64,000 nucleotides of DNA from Zygnema cylindricum (taxonomy: Eukaryota; Streptophyta; Zygnematophyceae; Zygnematales; Zygnemataceae): the NCBI GenBank assembly GCA_037447655.1, contig JBBHKE010000025.1, positions 62,001 to 126,000 on the forward strand. The letters are read 5' to 3'. A program made the position numbers and the translations under genes. Below the pieces are notes generated by a model. That model did no database searches. It had not been told where the DNA came from and saw nothing but the letters and a program-made list of their open reading frames with translations. Shown here piece by piece: positions 45,629 to 55,819 of this stretch (position 1 is its first letter; the number at the start of each line of letters is the position of its first letter).

Positions 45629-45633
45629 TCGTG

Positions 45634-47500
45634 CGGCTGAATCAACTCGCCCCCGTGGGAGCAACGAAGCAAATGGACCCCGTCGGGCTTGAGAACATGG
45701 CCACAGGAGCAAACGAGTGAGCAAAGCAAAGGTGGGTGAGGGAGGCCAAGGCGGAACCTAAGGGCCGTCGTGAACTGAGCCGGGGTGAAACGAAAAGTAG
45801 ATAAAATAGGGACAACCAATAACCAAGCTCCAGAGCCAGGTCCACCACAAGACAGGAAGCGTGCACTCGAAGAATCGAAAGGAAACTTCTCGAGAAGCTT
45901 GGATTTAATAGTGGCGAAAACACGATCAAAAATGGATTCATGAAAACGCGCTACTGATGTCGTGACAAGAGTGGAAAAAATCGGCATGTCCTCGCTAGCA
46001 GCCGGATTAAGAGAACGGGATGCATCCAAATGGGAACGTTCGATGGCGAGCTCACCATCTGAAACACAGGGAACCACGACCGCAAGAATAGGAGTGTCCC
46101 CAGCCTGAAAACGAGAGACAATAGTGGAAGCAATAAGGCACCAACTTCCCAAATAGGCGGCTGGAGCAACACGCGCCGTCGAGAGTAAACCCAAACCGCC
46201 AGCCGAGACAGGAAGAGAGGCTTGAATGCGTGCTGCAAGCCTAGACTCGCGATCAAAAGCTCCATGGCCAAACAAACCGTGGAGGACATCCATAAGACGA
46301 TCGTCGAAAGGAAAAAGTGAGGACACAAAGGATGGGGTGGGAGGGGAAGTGCGAGTAAGATAGGAGGGCCGGTGAGGGAAACATCGTGTGAGAAGAGCAA
46401 AGGCCACCTGGGGATCAGAAAGGTGAGGAAGGTTGTCCACATGGGACAAATCTGTCTGAAGAGCGGAATCGAGGAATTTCGTGATGTATGGATCGAAACC
46501 AAGCGGGCAACCCAACACACGAATGCCTTCGGAAGGAGGAGGGGTCTGAAAACCAGGAGGGGGAGTGAAAGGAGGAGGATTAGGACGTGGGGACCAAACA
46601 ACACACTTCAAGGGCTGGACCGAAAGATTGAGTTCGGCCAACCAAGCATTGAAAAAGTTATAGGCCGGTATAACTTGGTCTGAAGGACTAATAATGTGTG
46701 TGTCATCCGCAACTGAAGGGAAGAGGCAAGAAGGGTAAGCAGCAGTAGAAGCTCGGAGAACACAGTAATGGGCAAGTGCAAACAAAGGGCCCCGAAGAGG
46801 ATCGCCTTGACGAGTGCCAGTCGTGGAAGAAAGTGGGACCAAATCATCATCCGTGGAGAAAGAGAGGCTACTGCTTAGAGAATAAAAGGCTCTCACAAAA
46901 GGAAAAAAGTGGGACCAAATCATCATCCGTGGAGAAAGAGAGGCTACTGCTCAAAGAATAAAAGGCTCTCACAAAATGAAACATATGGATAATCGGGGAA
47001 AGTGCAACCATAAGCTCCGAAAAAATAGTATTCCGATCCACTGTATTAAAGGCATTAGAAACATCCACCTGGAGGACTAACCAATCCGTATGGGCATTTA
47101 ACAAAGCCCGGATCCCGTGGACCACGGCCTCCCAATCCCCCGGGGTTGCCACTCCGAACTGATGAGGAGAGAAATAATCATGAAAAGCAGGCTGAAGCTA
47201 GATGCAGATCGCACGAGCCACCAATCGGTACAATATCTCGCCCACTGCAATAAGACGGATTCCCCCATTGGGTTTGGTAACAGCTACGAGGCGGGACGCT
47301 GTGAGGAGATCGCAAATACGAGAAGGGACAATGCCAGCCGCAATAAGAGAACATACTCGAAAAAACATATCAAAGCCGCGAGCACCAGATTCTGTAGGCA
47401 AAACGCCACGGAATAACTCATAAAAAGTGCTTGAAGGACCCCCAGCTGAAAGATGTGGAAAAGTCTTAATGGCTTTAATTAAACAATCTCGATCCAAAAG
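45634..47500 (-). pseudogene. Reverse transcriptase region of the RLE element
   Basis: RT motifs on the minus strand: HQFGVATPGDWEAVVHGIRAL; motif A LQVDVSNAFNTVDR; motif B TGTRQGDPLRGPLFALAHY; motif C with VADDTHI in place of the usual F/YADD; motif D region LNLSVQPLKCVVW; and motif E LGCPLG. Frames change at about 47200 and at the 76-bp duplication (46833-46984). The long open segment 46926-45634 runs from motif A/B to the C-terminal zinc motif and then continues a few codons into the solo LTR. Confidence 0.85.
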
Positions 47501-48345
47501 AAAACAGTTTGTCGGCTCGAAGGGGTGAATAGAGGGGGACTGAGGGGAAGGAGTTGGTGGATGAAAACTTGGAGAATCTCAACAGTCGCAGCAGAACAAG
47601 GAGCAGGATTAAATGGCTGGAGTGCTCGAACCGCTAGAGAGAGCTCACCAACTCGGCCCAAATGTACCGCACGACGATAGGAGGATGACACATCTGAAGT
47701 CCGAGATGTACGACGTGGTGTGAAAGAAGCACTCGCAACTCGATCCGTGTTCGGCATGAAGGGCTCGCCAATCGCCTCGAACGAATCGTCGACATCGAGC
47801 CATAGTTTCTCGGGCTTCGCTACCACCGCCACGGCTAGGTAAGACTAGAACCCAAAGTGAGAACATGAAAAAGAGGTGCCAAGGTCCAACATCCGCGGGT
47901 TCCGAATAAATACGGGAAAAAGGAAGGTGGAGGGCGTCCTGTACGATAACCTGCACAGCCATCGGAATCCGCGTGTATAACCGCGGACGGGGGGACCCCA
48001 AATCATAACTCTGAGCACGTCTAAATCGCGTACAAATGCCCAATCTTCGCTTTTAGGTTCGGATGGGAGTGTTGTGGAAGAAAGGGTACTAGAGGAAGGG
48101 TCACTCAAGGCCAAAAATTGTTGACAACTCTTTGTATGTTGGGCAATACCGGCATTGGTCGCGAAATGGTTATGACACCCGGTACATTCTATCCGTGTTG
48201 AGGCTTGTGTGCGCGGTTTAGGTGGAGGAGGTGAACGAGGGAGAAGAGGCGAGGGTGCACGGCCGGACATGGTTATTGAATGAGAGGGAGAAGCATGGGA
48301 CGTGATAGAGGGAGAGGAAGGGGGAAACGGGAAGGAGGAAAGCAA

Positions 48346-48585
48346 ACCATGGGAAATAGATGGTGGAAATGGTAGTGGGACGGAAACTTTTTTTTTTCAG
48401 TTGTGTGTGTCTGCGTGTGTGTGTGTGTTCTTGGCATTACGGTTTGAGGTGTGTGTAATGTTAGTGGGGGGAAAGGGGTTTCTACCGTGGAATGGAAGGG
48501 GAAGGAGCTTAAGGATTACGGAAGAAGGTCGCACCTAGGATGTCGCTCGTGTGCGTGCGGTTGGCAGCGGCCGTAGGGTTGATTT
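48346..48585. other. 5' flank of RLE element with GT repeat
   Basis: Contains a (GT)n-like run near 48408-48428 and no ORF of interest. It may include the 5' UTR of the retrotransposon. Confidence 0.35.
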
Positions 48586-48852
48586 GGAGGTACATGTTTA
48601 TGGGGAGCAGGTGTTGTCACGAAGTAATGGAGGAAAAGACAGGACGCGGAGGTACATGTTTACGGGGAGCAGGTGTTGTCGTGAAGTGATGGAGGAAAAG
48701 ACAGGATCCGGAGGTACATGTTTACGAGGAGCAGGTGTTGTCGCGAAGTGATTGAGGAAAAGATCCGGAGGTACATGTTTACGGGGAGCAAGTGTTGCCG
48801 AAAATGATGGAGGAAAAGACACGATTCGGAGGTACATGTTTACGGGGAGCAG
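48586..48852. repeat. 62-bp minisatellite, about 4.5 copies
   Basis: A unit beginning GGAGGTACATGTTTACGGGG and containing AGCAGGTGTTGTCGCGAAGT and GGAGGAAAAGACAGGA recurs at 48586, 48648, 48710, 48767 and 48828 (spacing 62, 62, 57, 61). Copies differ by a few substitutions and one 5-bp deletion. ORFs crossing it are repeat artefacts. Confidence 0.92.
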
Positions 48853-49690
48853 ATTTGACTTTTACGAAAAGTATATATTGGAGTGTCGCCACAAGAATTG
48901 GAAATTCAGTACTACAGTACTCTGATTTGCTTCACTATAGTATTGTAGTGGTGAGTGAGTTAAGGAGTAAGTGGTGAGAGAGAAAGAAAGGTAAAGATAG
49001 ACAAAATTCCACTCGACCATGTCTTTTTTCAAGTGTTCGGATACACCTCACCTGATTACCAGGAATGCATTAAAGAGTGAAGAAAAAGCTTGGAATGTCT
49101 ACTTTTGGAGTAAAATATTTGTCTTCCTCTTGCAAATAATCTCTGTAATGCTTGCACATTCAACTTGCGACAAAAGCAAGCTTTAAAGTGAGGATTGTAA
49201 CGCTCGTTAGATGCATTGAATTTTTATATATGCTCTTAAAATGACTTCACAATTTAAACTTCAACTCTTTTTTGTCAGGAAGTCTACACAACTCATCATT
49301 ATTAGTGTCGAAGATTTGTTAGTAATAAGACAAAATTAGAATATAACATACTAATATAGAGCAAGGAGATGTACCAGATTGAAGTCCACAACCGTAATTA
49401 GTAATGTTAACACTATTTTCTATTTTTTGGTCAAAAATGTTTGCGACCCAAATAGTGTTGTTAACACTAATAACAACGAGCGGTGCACCTTTCCTAAAAC
49501 AACAGTGGCCAACTCTTTTGAGGCTCTTTCCACGGAATCAACCAATCAGGGTTATGTGAAAACTGAACCTCCATTACATCTCCCACCTTATTAGTATCCT
49601 CCTGAGATTATAGTACATTGAATTAAAAAACGGGAGGGTAAACTATTTTGAGATTCCTCTGGTACGGCACTCTCCACAATATGCTTCTCT
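48853..49690. other. Intergenic, no gene recognised
   Basis: Low-information AT-rich DNA. A TAGTGTTGTTAACACTA palindrome at about 49452-49468 resembles two hAT TIR tips back to back. A CT-rich tract follows from 49690. Confidence 0.35.
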
Positions 49691-49695
49691 CCATC

Positions 49696-49922
49696 GCCCT
49701 CTCCCTCTCCCTCTCCCTCTCCCCCTCCCCCAACACTACAAAATCGTTTTTGTCATGATTGTTTTTTCAAATCATAGGTGCCAAACATAAAATCGCCAAA
49801 AAGAGAGGGGGAGAGGGGGGGAGGGGGAGAGGGGGAGAGTGGGAGAGGGGGAGAGGGGGAGAGTGGGAGAGGGGGAGAGGGGGAGAGGAGGAGAGGGGGA
49901 GAGGGGGAGAGGGGGAGGGGGG
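49696..49922. repeat. CCCTCT tract and (GGGGGAGAG)n repeat
   Basis: A short CCCTCT run near 49700-49730, then at about 49805-49922 a G-rich GGGGGAGAG repeat with spaced G-runs. It could form G-quadruplexes on the plus strand. Gly/Arg-rich ORFs here are spurious. Confidence 0.85.
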
Positions 49923-51303
49923 TGAAACTCTATGGTCTTCATTGCCACACAGAATTCACAGATCCAAAGAAGCTAATCTAGATAGTGTTGTTTTTGAAGA
50001 TTTAGTTTCGTGCGTATGTGAAATTTGATGCGCACGCGACGTTTCGTGCGTATATATTTACGTTATATACTGTGGAGGTTCGAAAGGATTTGTGGATTGG
50101 GGAGTAAGTGTACGAGCAAAATTAAAGTTACGTGTGAGTGGCGCGAACAAACATTTGAAAATGTACGGCGGATCGCGAAGCGATCCGATATGAAATATGA
50201 ATTTAAGGTGACGAAAAAGTACAAATTAAGTGACGCGAAGAAGCGTACGAAAAATACGGAATACGAAATGGAAATGGACGGCGGATCGCTTCGCGATTCG
50301 ATTTGAAATATTCGAAGGATTTGAAAAGTACGCCGACCATATGAAACATAATGCGACAGACCGCATTTATTAAATGTGACGCCGCCGGTACGGAGCGTCG
50401 TATTTGACACGCGACATTTATGACGAAGATTTGTATGGTACGGATTGTTTGACAAGTGGTTCGTGGTACACGTGGAAGGCGGATGGCGTCCGCCGATTTT
50501 TAAGGGACCACATTGTTTTTATGACACATTATCTAGTGGACCGTACATATGCGATGTCGGTTCACTACGTGGACTTATCGACAAGTGACTAAGCAAGTTG
50601 TCACTTATGACGCGGATTTTTGGATGCATCCGTGTAAATATTTGAAGCATCAATGTTTTGTCTTATTTGAATTAATGATTTAGTGTTGATTAAAATAGTT
50701 ATATTTTACGTGATTAATGAGGATATCGACACTTTAATTTATGTGTCGTATTTGCAGACAAGTGTACGCTTACGATTGCTTGACTTTCAGGTGTACGCTT
50801 ACGATTAGTTTTATTTAATAACAGTTACGTAATTTACGTTGGTTATTTTGACACTTAGTGATTTGTTAACAGCTCACAAGTGTATATATATAGGTTTGAG
50901 CTTCATTAGAATAATAATCAATGCTGGTTAGTAAAGTGGGGACCGAAGATGTAGACTTTTAGGGTTGCCGATTAGGTCATGCACTTTGAATGATATAATG
51001 ATTATACTTTGATTATACTCTTGTTTATGTGTGATGCATTTGTGTGTTATTATTTATTTATGTTTTTATATATGTTTGATATGCATTGTTTATGCATTTG
51101 TCCTAGGGTTTGTTTATGTCGATTTTTCCATCAAACCTTAGATGTTGTCATAGGGTTTATTTATGTTGATTATTCCATGAAACCCTAAATGTTGTTTGTT
51201 GCGTCTGTGTACGCATATGGAGGATGCATTTCATATGATTGTTCGTCGACCTATTTTTGCTTAGCTTTTTGCATGATAGTTTGGGTCGCTTCTGCGGTCT
51301 ATT
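49923..51303. other. Intergenic with GATCGCGAAGCGATC palindromes
   Basis: GTACG-rich block resembling 29.7-30 kb. GGATCGCGAAGCGATCC at 50170 and GGATCGCTTCGCGATTC at 50283 are related short palindromes. TTAGGGTTT-like words near 51100-51190 occur as short direct repeats with CATGAAACCCTAAATG. No gene recognised. Confidence 0.35.
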
Positions 51304-51500
51304 TTAGACCAAAGAACAGCAGATAGTGCCGACTCCAAGTTTATATTAACCCAAATGATTGACCCCTTGAGAATAAGAACCCCATTACAGCTTCACCCCT
51401 GTGAAATAAGACTTTCTGTGTGCTCAGTTTCACTACATAATGCAAAGTTAGAATATGAGTTTAGGATAACATTCCCCACTTTTACTTTCCCTTAGAAATG

Positions 51501-52711
51501 TGTTGATATTTGAGTATTTTCTAGGTCTGTATTAGGATAGAAAAAGAGCTGAGGCGGTCTGCCTCTAACTCCCCTATCTAAGCCCCCACACTTGTTGTAG
51601 TCACTGAAGGCTGGATAAGGAGCTAGAGCCATGGCTGCCTAGGCTCTCTAGAGAAGACAGGGGGTGAATTAGGTAGACTTACCAAAAGTTAGTTGACGGA
51701 CCCAGGAATTGATCCTAGTACCTGCCATCCGTCAATCCGCATTAGCTGTTAGCTCTAGCCGTTAAGTCTAGGACAGATATTACTTTATATAGGGTTTGAT
51801 AAATATATAAATCGTTATATGTAGATTAATCCGTTTAACGGCTAATAGATACTTAGTACATAGATACAGTTTGATTTAGTACGAAGTACGGTATGTGGAC
51901 AGAACGGATACCGCGCATTTGTTTCGATAGCGAAACAAATACCGCGCATTTGTTGTGATAGCGAAACAAATACCGCGCGTCGAATTTCAGCGGCTAGGAT
52001 TATAGCCGGTTTTGATCGGACGGCCACGATAGGCGCCGCGATCACGGAAAAGGCATTTTTGGCGTTTTACGGTCTTTGCCACGTCAAATGACACGTGGCG
52101 TGATAACATTGGACTACAGGAATTCCGGAGATTACACGAACTAATCCTGATTTGACACTTGTCGACATTTTGGCCATGTCGTACAATGGCTGTACATAAA
52201 GTACACCGGCACCTGTACTTTTCTGTACGACACAGTAATTTGATTGATGCCGTACTTCAGTAGATAGAGTTTTAGAGAGGGAATAGGACTTAGAAAATTC
52301 TGGGTAGGCAGCTGCCTCTCCCAGAGAGCACTCTGTATAAATGGCAAACTTTGGCCAGCCATAACTATCAATTTACTTGACCATTTTCAGTGATTCTTTT
52401 TGCTGCGGACTCAGGGGAGTCCAGGCTACACAGGGGTGTAGTCGGCAAGAGTTTTTGTCAGCCAGGGTGGCTGAATTTATAAGGGAAAGTCAAAGTGGGT
52501 GAATGTGTCCAAATCTCATATTCTAACTTTGCATTCTGTGGTGGAACTGAGCACACAGAAAGTGTTATTTCACAAGGGTGAATCTATATTGGGATTGTGA
52601 CTGTCAAGGGGTCAGTCATTTGGGTTTATATTAACTTGGAGTCGGCACTATCTAGATTAGCTTCTTTTGGATCTGCATACTCTGAGGGCCAATGGAGGTC
52701 TCAGAGTTTCA
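51501..52711 (+). mobile_element. Solo LTR, plus orientation, TSD AAATG
   Basis: 1211 bp from TGTTGATATTTGAG to CTCAGAGTTTCA with identical 5-bp flanks AAATG (51496-51500 and 52712-52716). A duplicated GCGAAACAAATACCGCGC block near 51935-51980 makes it about 36 bp longer than the LTRs at 52730, 55800 and 58869. It is inserted in the older, oppositely oriented LTR. Confidence 0.92.
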
Positions 52712-53904
52712 AAATGCAGCCACCTTGGCTGAAACTCTGAGACCTCCATTGGCCCTCAGAGTATGCAGATCCAAAAGAAGCTAATCTAGATAGTGCCGAC
52801 TCCAAGTTAATATAAACCCAAGTGACTGACCCCTTGACAGTCAGAACCCCAATATAGATTCACCCCTGTGAAATAACACTTTCTGTGTGCTCAGTTCCAC
52901 CACAGAATGCAAAGTTAGAATATGAGATTTGGACACATTCACCCACTTTGACTTTCCCTTAGAAATACAGCCACCCTGGCAGACAAAAACTCTGACCGAC
53001 TACACCCCTGTGTAGCCTAGACTCCCCTGAGTCCGCAGCAAAAAGAATCACTGAAAATGGTCAAGTAAATTGATAGTTATGGCTGGCCAAAGTTTGCCAT
53101 TTATACAGAGTGCTCTCTGGGAGAGGCAGCTGCCTACCCAAAATTTTCTAAGTCCTATTCCCTCTCTAAAACTCTATCTACTGAAGTACGGCACCAATCA
53201 AATTACTGTGTCGTACAGAAAAGTACAGATGCCGGTGTACTTTCTGTACGGCCGTTGTACGACATGGCCAAAATGTCGACACGTGTCAAATCAGGATTAG
53301 TTCCTGTAATCTCCGGAATTCCCGTAATCCAATGTTATTACGCCACGTGTTATCTGACGTGGCAAAGACCGTAAAACGCCAAAAGTACATTTCCGTGATC
53401 GCGGCGCCTATCGCGGCCGTCCGATCAAAACCGGCTATAATCCTAGCCGCTGAAATTCGACGCGCGGTATTCGTTTCGCTATCGAAACAAATGCGCGGTA
53501 TCCGTTCTGTCCCCATACCGTACTTCGTACTAAATCAAACTGTATCTATGTACAAAGTATCTATAAGCCGTTAAACGGATTTATCTACATACAAAGATTT
53601 ATATATTTATCAAACCTTATATATCGTAATATCATTCTTAGACTTAACGGCTAGAGCTAACGGCTAATGCCGATTGACGGACGGCAGGTACCAGTTTCAA
53701 TTCCTGCGTCCGGCAGCCTACTTTTGGTAAGTCTAATTCTCCCCCTGTCTTCTCTAGAGAGCCTAGGCAGCCATGGCTCTAGCTCCCTATCCAGCCTTCA
53801 GTGACTACAACAAGTGTGGGGGCTTGGATAGGGGAGTTAGAGGCAGACCGCCTCAGCTCTTTTTCTATCCTAATACAGACCTAGAAAATACCCAAATATC
53901 AACA

Positions 53905-53917
53905 CTCCCCTTATTTT
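53905..53917 (-). promoter_or_regulatory. Polypurine tract before the 3' LTR
   Basis: AAAATAAGGGGAG on the minus strand immediately precedes TGTTGATATT. The same tract occurs at 56975-56987 and, for the older element, at 60938-60950, confirming element orientation in all three. Confidence 0.85.
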
Positions 53918-53932
53918 CTAGTCTATTTTCTT

Positions 53933-55819
53933 TCAACTTCCACAAACAAGTAAACAAACACCCCCTCCTTTTTTTTTTTTTTTCCTTTTCTTTTTCCTTT
54001 TTTCTTTTCCTTTCATAAAACTTAAGTATTTAACACAGTGCATTAAATGAACTGAAATGATAATTGCATCACACATTTTATTTAACATCCCTTTTTCCAT
54101 AAATCCGAGCAAAGATTTTATCCACTTCATCACTCTTTCATCCACACACAAACCGATTTCCCTCTTGCGATCCAAACAGCCAGCCCCATTTTCAATCTGC
54201 AACATACACCCAGATGCTAACCCTTTTACAGGCACATCTTCACAAGTGACGTCACACCAAGTAGTGATGTCAAATCCATCCACCCCCAAATATTCCCAAA
54301 AAACACTAGTCCCCACTAAGTTCCTCATAAGATCTACATCTTCCGTAATCATATTTTTATCCATGATAATTACCCCATTTTCTGAACTTCCCTCACTGTC
54401 TCCCATGGAATTCTTTCCACTATCACTTTCTATTTTAATTCCCAATAAATATTTCTCTTCTCCCCTATCTTTTAAAACCCCCTCTAGAATTAATTCTCCC
54501 CTTTCCTCGGAATCCGTTGAAGTCTCCCTTTCCGACCAGTTTTCTGTTTCCAAAATATTTATGAAACTATCCTCAATATTTTGAACTTCTTCAAGTATCT
54601 CCTCTCTCTTTACTTCCCTTATACCTCCAAAAGCACACTGTTGCCTTCGTCCTATTTCTGTGTACTTTTCTCTCTTCCCCATTCTACCGATGTGAAGAAG
54701 CTCCAATTTTTCTTCATCCTCTTTCTCCTCTTCCTCTTCGTCCTCCTCATCCACATTCCAACTTCTAAGTTTTTCCAAACAAGGGCATTCCTCCATATAA
54801 TGACCCGGTTCCCTACAAAAGAAGCAAACCCCTTTTTTCAAAGCTCCCGTGCCTTTTCCTCTCCCTCTCTTTCCACCAAAGTTCCGATAAGGTTTACCTT
54901 TGTCTTTCTTTCTCTCATCACGCTTCCGCTCATCACCACCGTTCTTCTCATCACGCTTCCGCTCGTCACCGCCGTTCCTCTCATCACGATTCCGCCAATC
55001 ACCACCAGCTGAAAATGCATTGACCCTGTCCTTTCCCCTACGAAGCTCCAAAGTGCTTTCCCTCACAAGAATTATCCCCATGGTAAAGCTCCAAGTCCAT
55101 GAGGAGCCATCCATTGCCTGCATACGACAAATTATGTTTTCGTACTCATCTGGGAGTTTCATAATTAGTGTATTAATCTTACTCTCCTCAGATTCTACAT
55201 ATCCCGCACTAGTAAGCTCAACATATAACGCAGCAATATCATTACAAAACTCTATCATGCTACCGCCTTTATAAACGTAGGCATCTATTTCTTGTTTTAC
55301 TAATTGCTGCCTCTGAATAGTCTCACTCTTATAAATCTGAGTTAGTGCTTCCCATATCTCCGAAGACTTGGTTAGACTTAAAAGAGTGATAGCTATCGAC
55401 TTAGACACATATCTAAGTATGAGATGTTTTGCTATAGTGTTTTTGTATTCCCATATTTTCCTGTCATTTTCTTCAGTTTTAATCCCTACATGTGGTACCA
55501 TAGCTGAGAGCCTAGCTCCCCTCACCATAGGTGTCCCTTTTTCCTTCTCCCCTATTTCCCCATCCACGGAAAGGTTTTTCCCTTCACCCTCCGTTGCATC
55601 TGAACTCCGGGTGATATTCTGGACAGTCTCAGATGATTCTCCGTAGTAAGCTCCTCCAAAGCTAGGTGGCGGACATCTCACTTGTCCCGCAACAATTCCC
55701 CATAAGTGCTTCTCGAAAAGCAATCCCTCCATTGTAAACGCCCAATACGTGAAGCCTGTTCCATCAAACATAGGCACCCTAGATGGTGGGCCCATAACCT
55801 GAAACTCTGAGACCTCCAT
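53933..55819 (-). CDS. Copia-type Gag, downstream copy
   Basis: 628-aa nucleocapsid protein. The N-terminal MFDGTGFTYWAFTMEGLL matches the DUF4219-like start of copia Gag. A UBN2-like capsid region spans about residues 120-250 (KIWEYKNTIAKHLILRYVS, SSEIWEALTQIYKSE, LIMKLPDEYENII). A basic stretch of tandem R/K-rich DER-GGDE repeats follows, then one CCHC zinc knuckle CFFCREPGHYMEEC at about 330-345, an acidic run and an uncharacterised C-terminal 270 residues. The ORF opens 20 bp inside the 5' LTR and crosses the primer-binding site in frame; internal Met codons at residues 9 and 17 are alternative starts. The last 20 residues differ from the other copy because of a T-run length change. It should package element RNA into particles using enzymes supplied in trans. 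Confidence 0.9.
   Translation of the reverse strand: MEVSEFQVMGPPSRVPMFDGTGFTYWAFTMEGLLFEKHLWGIVAGQVRCPPPSFGGAYYGESSETVQNITRSSDATEGEGKNLSVDGEIGEKEKGTPMVRGARLSAMVPHVGIKTEENDRKIWEYKNTIAKHLILRYVSKSIAITLLSLTKSSEIWEALTQIYKSETIQRQQLVKQEIDAYVYKGGSMIEFCNDIAALYVELTSAGYVESEESKINTLIMKLPDEYENIICRMQAMDGSSWTWSFTMGIILVRESTLELRRGKDRVNAFSAGGDWRNRDERNGGDERKRDEKNGGDERKRDERKKDKGKPYRNFGGKRGRGKGTGALKKGVCFFCREPGHYMEECPCLEKLRSWNVDEEDEEEEEKEDEEKLELLHIGRMGKREKYTEIGRRQQCAFGGIREVKREEILEEVQNIEDSFINILETENWSERETSTDSEERGELILEGVLKDRGEEKYLLGIKIESDSGKNSMGDSEGSSENGVIIMDKNMITEDVDLMRNLVGTSVFWEYLGVDGFDITTWCDVTCEDVPVKGLASGCMLQIENGAGCLDRKREIGLCVDERVMKWIKSLLGFMEKGMLNKMCDAIIISVHLMHCVKYLSFMKGKEKRKKKRKKKKKGGGVCLLVCGS
55785..55799 (-). 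promoter_or_regulatory. Primer-binding site, tRNA-iMet anticodon arm type
   Basis: On the minus strand GGTTATGGGCCCACC directly follows the LTR end GAGTTTCA. It is complementary to GGTGGGCCCATAACC, the anticodon-arm sequence of plant initiator tRNA-Met as I recall it. Most plant copia elements pair with the tRNA 3' end (TGGTATCAGAGC). The same 15 bases are at 58854-58868 for the other unit. Drosophila copia uses a cleaved half of tRNA-iMet in the same way. Confidence 0.85.

Larger units (their letters stand above)
43740..48345 (-). mobile_element. Non-LTR retrotransposon, RLE type, degenerate
   Basis: Read from 48345 downward: a Pro-rich N-terminus with a C2HC finger (IECTGCHNHFATNAGIAQHT then KSC), a linker with several frame changes, then RT (47500-46600) and a C-terminal CSCG...HLLRCSHGG zinc motif. 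A restriction-like endonuclease at 44559-44300 shows E...PSRRFDLVLLD...FGDIVLANP and a K-x2-R/K-x-Y tail. N-terminal finger plus RT plus PD-(D/E)XK endonuclease is the R2-like architecture, unlike the APE-type L1 LINEs usual in plants. Frameshifts, stops, a 76-bp duplication and a solo LTR break it. Element ends and poly-A were not defined. Confidence 0.8.

Noticed and set aside
48586-48852. Second array resembling CRISPR
   Set aside because: Whole 62-bp unit repeats, no spacer variation; tandem repeat.
51090-51200. Interstitial telomere-like repeats (TAGGGTTT / AAACCCTA)
   Set aside because: Only a few isolated words, not a tandem array.
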